Assembly (NCBI GenBank): GCA_012841255.1
Contig: DUUZ01000160.1
Location: 1-5,192, forward strand
Origin: Clostridiaceae bacterium
Lineage (GTDB): Bacteria; Bacillota; Clostridia; Saccharofermentanales; DTU023
Direction of reading: 5' to 3'
DNA: 5,192 nucleotides
Shown here: positions 1 to 5,192 of the stretch, piece after piece
Layout of the letters: each line of letters opens with the position of its first letter
Numbering within the stretch: the first letter of the stretch is position 1
Translations under genes and position numbers: made by a program
The notes under the pieces: generated by a model
Told to the model about the DNA's origin: nothing
Seen by the model: only the letters and a program-made list of their open reading frames with translations
Databases searched by the model: none

Positions 1-1913
1 ACAAAGGTCGTGGCCTCGCGCAGCGGTGCCCGGGTATCCGGGGCATCCTTCCAGCTTTCGGGAACCTTGACCTCGCGGACTTCCTCGATGCCTGCATCAA
101 CGGCCCGGTAGTTCATGTTGACGATATCCTCGCCCTTGTCGCCGTAGGAGCGGACAATGGCTTCCTTCATATGGCGGACGGCCTCGTCCACCGGGATGAC
201 CTCTGAGATCTTGAAGAAGGCCGCCTGGCAGATGGTGTTGATCCTGTTCCCCAGCCCGATTTCCTGGGCCATCTTGACGGCGTCAATGATGTAGAGGCGG
301 ATTTCGTTTTCAGCCAGGAAGCGCTTGACCTGACCGGGCAGGAATTCTTCCAGCTCCTCGGCTGACCGCGTGGTGTTGAGGAGGAAGGAGCCGCCCTTCT
401 TCAGAACCTTGAGCATGTCATACTTGCTGATGTAGGCCTGGTTGTGGCAGGCCACAAAATCGGCGCTCTCGACCAGGTAGGGGGCCCGGATGGGCGAGTT
501 CCCGAAACGCAGGTCGGAGATGGTGACGCCGCCCGACTTCTTCGAGTCATAGGAGAAATAGGCCTGGGCGTACATGGGGGTATTGTCCCCGATGATCTTG
601 ATGGAGTTCTGGTTGGCGCCGACTGTCCCGTCGGAACCCAGCCCCCAGAAGCGGGCGGTAAAGGTGCCCTCGGGGGAGACCTCCAGGGTCTCGGTCACGG
701 GAAGCGACAGATGGGTCACGTCATCCGTGATGCCGATGGTGAACTCCTTGACCGGATCGCCGGCCAGCATGTCAAAGACGGCCTTGATCTGGGAAGGAGT
801 GGTGTCCTTGGAGCCCAGCCCGTAGCGGCCGCCGGAGACGACGACGGGCAGGTTGGCGCAGGACACGGCCGAGACCACGTCCAGATAGAGGGCTTCGCCC
901 TGGGCGCCGGGTTCCTTGGACCGGTCGAGAACGGCAATCCGCCTCACGGTTTCCGGGATGGCCTCGAGCAGGCGGTCGGCGCAGAAGGGCCGGTAGAGAT
1001 GGACGTGGACTACACCCGTCTTCCTGCCCTGGCAGTTCAGATGGTCGGAGGTCTCACAGGCCGTGTCATAGACGGACCCCATGCAGATGATGATCTCTTC
1101 CGCATCCGGGGCCCCGTGGTAGACGAAGGGCCGGTAGGTCCGGCCGGTCAGCCGGCTGATCTCGTCCATGTAGTGTTCGACGATCTCGGGCAGGGCATTG
1201 TAGTACTCGTTGGAGGCTTCCTTCATCTGGAAAAAGATATCCGGATTCTGGGCGGAACCCCGAAGACAGGGTTCGTTGGGGGTCAGTCCCCGCTCCCGGA
1301 AGGCATTGACGGCCTCCATGTCCACAAGACCGGCCAGGTCCGCATAGTCAATCTGCTCCACCTTCTGGATCTCATGCGAGGTCCGAAAACCGTCGAAGAA
1401 ATGCATGAAGGGCACCCGGCCGCGGATGGCCGACAGGTGGGCGACGATGCCCAGATCCATGGCCGACTGGACCCCGTGCGAGGCCAGGATGGCAAAGCCG
1501 GTCTGCCGGGCTGCCATGACGTCGCTGTGGTCGCCGAATATGGAAAGGGCGTGCCCGGCGATGGCCCGGGCCGAAACGTGAAAGACTGCCGGCAGCAATT
1601 CACCGGCCATCTTGTACATATTGGGGATCATGAGGAGGAGCCCCTGCGAGGCCGTATAGGTCGTCGTCAGTGCCCCCGATGCCAAAGAGCCGTGCACCAG
1701 GCCGGCAGCTCCGCCCTCGGACTGCATTTCAATGACCCGGACATCCTGGCCAAAGAGGTTTTTTCTTCCCTGCTGGGCCCACTGGTCCACACTGTCCGCC
1801 ATTCCGGATGAAGGGGTGATGGGGTAGATTCCCGCCACCTCCGTAAAGGCATACGAGGCGTAGGCAGCGGCCGTATTGCCGTCCATGGTCACGTAATTCT
1901 TCTTTTTTGTCAT
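1..1913 (-). CDS. nifJ: Pyruvate:ferredoxin (flavodoxin) oxidoreductase, N-terminal half, cut by the left edge
   Basis: Oxidatively decarboxylates pyruvate with CoA to acetyl-CoA and CO2, passing electrons to ferredoxin; a cytoplasmic, oxygen-sensitive enzyme of anaerobes. I translated the minus strand from the ATG at 1913 and found about 637 uninterrupted residues before the edge; family members are about 1,170-1,200 long, so the ferredoxin-like and C-terminal TPP domains are missing here. Visible parts: the pyrimidine-binding domain I (about 1-255) with TMDGNTAAA, YPITPSSGMAD (Thr33), EMQSEGGAAG (Glu66) and FHVSARA (Arg116), matching Thr31, Glu64 and Arg114 of the Desulfovibrio africanus enzyme with a constant +2 offset; domain II (about 260-410); a gamma-like domain III with GLGSDGTVGANQNSIK near 421-436; and an EKR-type segment near the cut. 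Gly37 replaces the usual Pro after TPSS. The start is supported by an AGGGAG site six bases upstream. The gene follows gpmI after 73 bases and has its own promoter. Confidence 0.96.
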   Translation of the reverse strand, partial: MTKKKNYVTMDGNTAAAYASYAFTEVAGIYPITPSSGMADSVDQWAQQGRKNLFGQDVRVIEMQSEGGAAGLVHGSLASGALTTTYTASQGLLLMIPNMYKMAGELLPAVFHVSARAIAGHALSIFGDHSDVMAARQTGFAILASHGVQSAMDLGIVAHLSAIRGRVPFMHFFDGFRTSHEIQKVEQIDYADLAGLVDMEAVNAFRERGLTPNEPCLRGSAQNPDIFFQMKEASNEYYNALPEIVEHYMDEISRLTGRTYRPFVYHGAPDAEEIIICMGSVYDTACETSDHLNCQGRKTGVVHVHLYRPFCADRLLEAIPETVRRIAVLDRSKEPGAQGEALYLDVVSAVSCANLPVVVSGGRYGLGSKDTTPSQIKAVFDMLAGDPVKEFTIGITDDVTHLSLPVTETLEVSPEGTFTARFWGLGSDGTVGANQNSIKIIGDNTPMYAQAYFSYDSKKSGGVTISDLRFGNSPIRAPYLVESADFVACHNQAYISKYDMLKVLKKGGSFLLNTTRSAEELEEFLPGQVKRFLAENEIRLYIIDAVKMAQEIGLGNRINTICQAAFFKISEVIPVDEAVRHMKEAIVRSYGDKGEDIVNMNYRAVDAGIEEVREVKVPESWKDAPDTRAPLREATTF

Positions 1914-1919
1914 TCTATT

Positions 1920-1925
1920 CTCCCT
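1920..1925 (-). promoter_or_regulatory. Ribosome binding site of the pyruvate:ferredoxin oxidoreductase gene
   Basis: AGGGAG on the minus strand lies six bases before the ATG at 1913, close to ideal Shine-Dalgarno spacing. It decides the start: a second in-frame ATG at 1955, fourteen codons upstream, has no such site and sits only two bases past the -10 box, so it would fall before or at the start of the transcript. The chosen start also gives the usual family N-terminus, with TMDGNTAA at about residue 9. Confidence 0.85.
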
Positions 1926-1936
1926 AGCTGATCTAT

Positions 1937-1948
1937 GGGCTTGCGCCC
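1937..1948 (-). other. Small GC hairpin with GCAA tetraloop in the oxidoreductase leader
   Basis: On the minus strand GGGC-GCAA-GCCC can fold into a four-pair, all-GC stem closed by a GNRA-type loop. It would lie within a few bases of the predicted transcript start. No run of T follows, so it is not an intrinsic terminator. It may protect the 5' end of the mRNA, or it may be chance; the stem cannot be extended by further pairs. Confidence 0.35.
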
Positions 1949-1957
1949 GAGCCATGT

Positions 1958-1966
1958 ATTATAGCA
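1958..1966 (-). promoter_or_regulatory. Extended -10 promoter for the oxidoreductase gene
   Basis: The minus strand reads TGCTATAAT: a perfect TATAAT hexamer (1963-1958) preceded by the TG-N extension. No recognisable -35 box is found at spacers of 16-18 bases, which is tolerated in extended -10 promoters of the housekeeping sigma factor. The predicted start near 1950-1952 gives a leader of roughly 37-39 bases. The box lies 23 bases past the gpmI stop codon, so this gene can be transcribed on its own as well as by read-through from the glycolytic genes. No Rex-like, T-box or riboswitch structure is visible in the 73-base gap. Confidence 0.7.
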
Positions 1967-1986
1967 TGAGGCCAAAACCCCAAGTC

Positions 1987-3549
1987 CTAACGCTTCCAAA
2001 GAGATTGCCCCGTCATCTCTTTCGGTTTTTCCAAGCCCAGGTAATCCAGCATGGTGGGTGCCAGGTCGGCCAGGCGGCCGTCCAGGAGCCCTCCTTCTTT
2101 CAAACCGGCTGCAACCAGTTTGACAGGGTTGGTGGTGTGGGCGGTAAAGGGGCCGCCGTCTTTCGGGTCGATCATTTCTTCCAGGTTGCCGTGGTCGGCC
2201 GTAATCAGGGCCAGGCCGCCCAGGTCCAAAATCCGGGGCACGATCCGGGCCAGGCAGTGATCCACCGCCTCAAGGGACCGGACCGCCGCCTCAAAGATCC
2301 CGGTATGTCCGACCATGTCGCCGTTGGCGAAATTCAGGATGATGATATCCGGCGGATCCTGGTCCAGGGCCTCTACCAGGCGGTCGGTCACCAGATAGGC
2401 ACTCATCTCCGGCTGGAGATCGTAGGTGGCCACCTTGGGCGAAGGGACCAGAATCCTGGCCTCGCCCGGGAAGGGTTCCTCCCGTCCCCCGTTGAAGAAG
2501 AAAGTCACATGAGCGTACTTCTCCGTCTCTGCGATCCTAAGCTGGGTCAGGCCGGCCTCGGAGACTGCCTCTCCGAAAATCCCCGTCAGGTCCTGGGGCG
2601 GATAGGCAGTCCGGTAATCCGGGAAGCTGGCAAAATCCGCACTGTATTCCGTCATCCCTACATAAGTCAGCCCCAGGGGGGAGCGGACCACGGGGAAGGC
2701 ATCAAAGCCCGGCTGACAAAATGCCCGGGTCAGTTCCCGGGCCCGGTCGGGCCTGAAATTGTAAAAGATAAAGCTATCGCCTTCCTTGACGGGAGCTTGC
2801 GGCCGACCCTCCTCATCGGTCATAAGGACGGGCAGAATAAATTCATCGGTCACCCCGGCATCGTAGGAGGCCTGAATGGCCGCCAAGGGGTCTTGTGCCT
2901 TTTGGCCCTCAAAGTTCCAGGCCGTCATGGCCTGGTAGGCCTTTTCCACCCGGTCCCAGCGGTTGTCCCGGTCCATGCCGTAGTAGCGGCCGCCCAAAGT
3001 GGCAATCCGCCCCAGGCCCCGGTCTTCCAGATGGTTCAGGAGGGCCTTCATATAGCCCAGGCCGGATTTGGGCGGGGTGTCCCGGCCGTCAAAGAAGGCG
3101 TGGATGGCCAGGTCCTTGACCCCTTCGGCCTTGGCCAGATCGACCAGGGCAAAGAGGTGGGTCAGCTGGCTGTGGACACCGCCGTCTGACAAAAGGCCTG
3201 CCAGATGCAGGGTATGACCGCTTTTTGCAGCCTTTTGAACGGCGTCAAGCAGGGCCTCATTCTTGAAGAAGGAGCCATCCTCCACCGCATTGCTGATCCG
3301 CAAGAGATCCTGGTAGACAATGCGGCCGGCCCCGATATTGGTGTGGCCGACTTCGGAATTGCCCATCTGGCCCGGAGGCAGACCGACATCCTTGCCGCTG
3401 GTCCGGATCACGGAGACCGGCCATTTTTCCACAAGGCTGTCCAGGTAGGGCGTCTTGGCGGCCAGGACCGCATTGCCCTCGGTTTTATCGGATATGCCCC
3501 ATCCGTCAAGGATCAGGAGGGCCACAGGGCCCCGGGCTTCTTTGGTCAT
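1987..3549 (-). CDS. gpmI: 2,3-bisphosphoglycerate-independent phosphoglycerate mutase
   Basis: Interconverts 3-phosphoglycerate and 2-phosphoglycerate in cytoplasmic glycolysis through a phosphoserine intermediate, using two Mn2+ ions and no 2,3-bisphosphoglycerate. It is complete at 520 residues (family about 510-515) and belongs to the alkaline phosphatase superfamily. All known active-site residues are visible, offset by +3 from the Geobacillus stearothermophilus enzyme early in the protein: Asp15 (LILDGWG), nucleophile Ser65 (GNSEVGHTNIGAGR), His126 (GGVHS), Arg156/Asp157 (DGRDTPP), Arg188 and Arg194 (GGRYYGMDRD), Arg266/Arg269 (FRPDR), Lys344 (EKYAHVTFFFNGG), Asp411/His415 (NGDMVGHTG), Asp452/His453 (TADHGN) and His471 (AHTTNPV). 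The phosphotransferase domain insertion is about 80-310. It starts five bases after the stop of the PGK-TPI gene, so the two are almost surely co-transcribed. The only plausible Shine-Dalgarno match overlaps the end of that gene. It ends with TAG; no intrinsic terminator follows. Confidence 0.98.
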   Translation of the reverse strand: MTKEARGPVALLILDGWGISDKTEGNAVLAAKTPYLDSLVEKWPVSVIRTSGKDVGLPPGQMGNSEVGHTNIGAGRIVYQDLLRISNAVEDGSFFKNEALLDAVQKAAKSGHTLHLAGLLSDGGVHSQLTHLFALVDLAKAEGVKDLAIHAFFDGRDTPPKSGLGYMKALLNHLEDRGLGRIATLGGRYYGMDRDNRWDRVEKAYQAMTAWNFEGQKAQDPLAAIQASYDAGVTDEFILPVLMTDEEGRPQAPVKEGDSFIFYNFRPDRARELTRAFCQPGFDAFPVVRSPLGLTYVGMTEYSADFASFPDYRTAYPPQDLTGIFGEAVSEAGLTQLRIAETEKYAHVTFFFNGGREEPFPGEARILVPSPKVATYDLQPEMSAYLVTDRLVEALDQDPPDIIILNFANGDMVGHTGIFEAAVRSLEAVDHCLARIVPRILDLGGLALITADHGNLEEMIDPKDGGPFTAHTTNPVKLVAAGLKEGGLLDGRLADLAPTMLDYLGLEKPKEMTGQSLWKR

Positions 3550-3554
3550 CTTCT

Positions 3555-5192
3555 TTACCCCCGGGCAATCCTGGCGAAATCGGAGGCAACCAGTGAGGCG
3601 CCGCCGACCAGGCCGCCATCGACATGGGGCTGGGCAAAGAGACCGGCCGCATTCTCCGCATTGATGGAGCCGCCGTAGAGGATCTTGACCATCTCCGCAT
3701 CGGATCCGTAAAGCGCATCCAGAAGTTCCCGGATGTAGGCTGCGGCTTCCTCAGCCTGGGCCTCCGTGGCCGTGTCGCCGGTGCCGATGGCCCAGACCGG
3801 CTCATAGGCCAGCATGATCTGGCAAAGAGAGTCGGGCGCAACGCCGGCAAAGGCTGCCTTGACCTGGCGGTCCAGGACCTCTTTCATCCGGCCCTGGGCA
3901 CGCTCTTCGCGGGTTTCGCCCACACAGACGATGGGGCGGACTCCCCAGGACAGGGCGGCCAGGAGTTTCTGGTTAATCAGTTCATCTGTCTCCCCCTGAT
4001 AGGCCCGGCGCTCGGAGTGGCCGACCAGGACATAGGGGACATGGAGATGGGCCAGCATCTTCATGGAGATTTCGCCCGTGAAGGCGCCATGGTCTTCCGG
4101 ATACCCGTTTTGGGCGGCGACCCGGATGGGGGTCCCGGCTGTCTTTTTGAGAACGGGATCCAGGACCGTATAGGGCACAGCGGCGATCACCTTGGCTTCC
4201 ACATCGGTCAGGAGGGGCAGGAGTTCATCGATAAAGCTTTCCGCCCGGTCGGGGATACCCTTGTTCATCTTCCAGTTGCCGGCTGCGACCAGCGAGCGGG
4301 GATCCTTGTCCAGGAGACAGTCGATGCCCGGCAGGACCTTGCCTTCCAAAAATTCAAGCGAGGCGCCGCCGCCCGTGGAGATATGGTCCATGCGGTCGGC
4401 ATAGCCCAGTTTCTCGACGGCCGCCGCCGAGTCACCGCCCCCGATAATGGCAATGGTATCGGATTCGGCCAGGGCCCTGGCAATTTCTTTGGTGCCCCGG
4501 GCAAAGGCTTCAAACTCAAAGACACCGACCGGTCCGTTCCAGACCACGGTGCCGGATTCCTTGATAATATCCTCGAAGAGTTTGGAGGTTTTGGGCCCGA
4601 TATCCAGCCCCATCATGTCATCGGGGATCTGGTCGGCAGGGACCACCGTGGGAACGGCATCCTCCGCATAGCGATCGGTGATGGTCGTATCCACCGGCAG
4701 GACCAGGCGGACGCCCTTTTCCTCGGCCAGGGCCATGAGCTCCCGGGCCAGGTCCAGCTTGTCGGTTTCGCAAAGGGAGGTGCCGACAGGGTAGCCCCGG
4801 GCGGCCTGGAAGGTATAGGCCATGCCGCCTCCGATCAGGAGATTGTCCACATTGTCCAGGAGATTGCGGATGACCCCGATCTTGTCGAAGACCTTGGCTC
4901 CGCCCAGGATGGCGGTCAGGGGACGGCGGGGTTCTCCGATGGCCCGGCCCAGCATCTCCAGCTCCCGGTTGATGGTGTAGCCGGCCACGGCCGGCAGGAA
5001 GGAGGCCACCCCGGCTGTTGAAGCATGGGCCCTGTGAACGGCGCCGAAGGCATCGCTGGCGTAGACTTCCGCCATGGAAGCCAGGGCTTTTGCGAACTCC
5101 GGATTATTCTTGGTCTCTTCCTTATGGAAGCGGACATTCTCTAGAAGCAGGATCTGCCCGTCCGTGAGGGCAAGTGCTTTGGCCCTGGCGTC
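3555..5192 (-). CDS. pgk-tpiA: Bifunctional phosphoglycerate kinase / triosephosphate isomerase fusion, N-terminus cut by the right edge
   Basis: One open frame of 545 visible residues runs from base 5192 to the TAA at 3557-3555 and carries two glycolytic enzymes. Numbered from the first visible residue, the phosphoglycerate kinase part (1-296) shows LLLENVRFH, DAFGAVHRAHASTAG, GGAKVFDKIGVI, IGGGMAYTF, DIGPKT, VWNGPVGVFE, GGGDSAAAVEKLG and STGGGASLEFLEGK. It lacks about the first 100 residues of a 395-400 residue kinase, including the first substrate-binding motifs. The triosephosphate isomerase part (about 300-545, full length) has AGNWKMN (Asn306, Lys308), VGHSERR (His392), AYEPVWAIGTG (Glu464), LYGGSI and LVGGASL, so both catalytic and phosphate-binding sets are intact. 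The projected total of about 645 residues is close to the 654-residue Thermotoga maritima fusion. The isomerase lid hinge reads DTA instead of the common KTA. The in-frame ATG at 5075 is internal to the kinase, not the start. It precedes gpmI by five bases; a GAPDH gene upstream would be typical but is outside the window. Confidence 0.96.
   Translation of the reverse strand, partial: DARAKALALTDGQILLLENVRFHKEETKNNPEFAKALASMAEVYASDAFGAVHRAHASTAGVASFLPAVAGYTINRELEMLGRAIGEPRRPLTAILGGAKVFDKIGVIRNLLDNVDNLLIGGGMAYTFQAARGYPVGTSLCETDKLDLARELMALAEEKGVRLVLPVDTTITDRYAEDAVPTVVPADQIPDDMMGLDIGPKTSKLFEDIIKESGTVVWNGPVGVFEFEAFARGTKEIARALAESDTIAIIGGGDSAAAVEKLGYADRMDHISTGGGASLEFLEGKVLPGIDCLLDKDPRSLVAAGNWKMNKGIPDRAESFIDELLPLLTDVEAKVIAAVPYTVLDPVLKKTAGTPIRVAAQNGYPEDHGAFTGEISMKMLAHLHVPYVLVGHSERRAYQGETDELINQKLLAALSWGVRPIVCVGETREERAQGRMKEVLDRQVKAAFAGVAPDSLCQIMLAYEPVWAIGTGDTATEAQAEEAAAYIRELLDALYGSDAEMVKILYGGSINAENAAGLFAQPHVDGGLVGGASLVASDFARIARG
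3558..3562 (-). promoter_or_regulatory. Weak ribosome binding site of gpmI inside the end of the PGK-TPI gene
   Basis: GGGGG on the minus strand forms part of the last Arg-Gly codons of the fusion gene and lies eight bases before the gpmI ATG. AGAAG directly abuts the ATG and is too close to act as a Shine-Dalgarno site. The weak site and the five-base gap suggest that gpmI translation is coupled to ribosomes finishing the upstream gene (inference). Confidence 0.45.
4290..4310 (-). other. Junction between the kinase and isomerase parts
   Basis: The kinase ends as in free enzymes with LPGIDCLLDK, and the isomerase core begins at LVAAGNWKMN only four residues later (DPRS), matching the few residues that precede this motif in free isomerases. 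There is no stop codon, no ATG, GTG or TTG start in frame at the join, and no spacer domain. An AAGGA at 4307-4303 lies ten bases before an in-frame CTG at 4292; this is only a remote possibility for internal initiation. Confidence 0.85.

Noticed and set aside
444..1811. Long plus-strand open frame of 455 codons opposite the oxidoreductase gene
   Set aside because: The minus strand here encodes a continuous, motif-rich oxidoreductase. The plus-strand product is a Gly/Asp/Val-rich sequence of no recognisable family, as expected from the complement of GC-rich codons, and its start lacks a clear ribosome binding site.
1914..1955. Upstream in-frame ATG at 1955 as a longer oxidoreductase start
   Set aside because: It adds fourteen residues (MARAQAHRSARENR) absent from the family, has no ribosome binding site, and lies between the -10 box and the predicted transcript start.
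1964..1986. Possible intrinsic terminator after gpmI
   Set aside because: The stretch GACTTGGGGTTTTGGCC has a four-T run but no stem preceding it, so it does not meet the hairpin plus T-tract pattern.
1954..3189. Plus-strand open frame of 411 codons opposite gpmI
   Set aside because: Shadow of gpmI, whose full set of active-site residues is on the minus strand. The protein is low in recognisable motifs. Its start merely overlaps the intergenic gap.
4265..4304. CCC-C run at the kinase-isomerase junction as a programmed frameshift that would release free kinase (a +1 shift meets TGA at 4267-4265)
   Set aside because: No stimulatory structure or convincing slippery context is visible, and such a short C run is common in this GC-rich coding sequence. 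The zero frame already gives a complete, sensible product.
3624..5021. Plus-strand open frame of 465 codons opposite the PGK-TPI gene
   Set aside because: Same composition effect as the other two antisense frames; rich in Gly, Asp and His with no domain I recognise.

Overview
This window is a stretch of central carbon metabolism from what looks like an anaerobic, GC-rich bacterium. All real genes lie on the minus strand, so transcription runs from the right edge to the left edge. The signs of an anaerobic Bacillota (Clostridia-like) host are a pyruvate:ferredoxin oxidoreductase of the long single-chain type, a cofactor-independent phosphoglycerate mutase directly after triosephosphate isomerase (as in the clostridial gap-pgk-tpi-gpmI order), and Shine-Dalgarno sites plus an extended -10 promoter. 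Thermotogota are the main alternative, because the best-known PGK-TIM fusion comes from Thermotoga. The lineage cannot be settled from this window alone.

Layout in transcription order: (1) 5192-3555, a single open reading frame joining phosphoglycerate kinase to triosephosphate isomerase, with about the first 100 residues of the kinase lost beyond the right edge; (2) 3549-1987, a complete phosphoglycerate mutase gpmI, five bases after the fusion gene; (3) 1986-1914, a 73-base gap holding an extended -10 promoter, a small hairpin and a good ribosome binding site; (4) 1913-1, the N-terminal half (about 637 residues) of pyruvate:ferredoxin oxidoreductase, running off the left edge. Coding density is nearly complete and there is no gene-free stretch over 300 bases. 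I see no RNA gene, mobile element, CRISPR array or long repeat.

Together the genes cover lower glycolysis. Triosephosphate isomerase channels dihydroxyacetone phosphate into glyceraldehyde 3-phosphate. Phosphoglycerate kinase makes ATP and 3-phosphoglycerate. The mutase converts that to 2-phosphoglycerate. After enolase and pyruvate kinase (not seen here), the oxidoreductase turns pyruvate into acetyl-CoA, CO2 and reduced ferredoxin. The most notable feature is the in-frame PGK-TPI fusion with an almost linker-free junction and no convincing separate start for the isomerase. I found no evidence of a wholly new system; this is a housekeeping locus with one unusual gene architecture.
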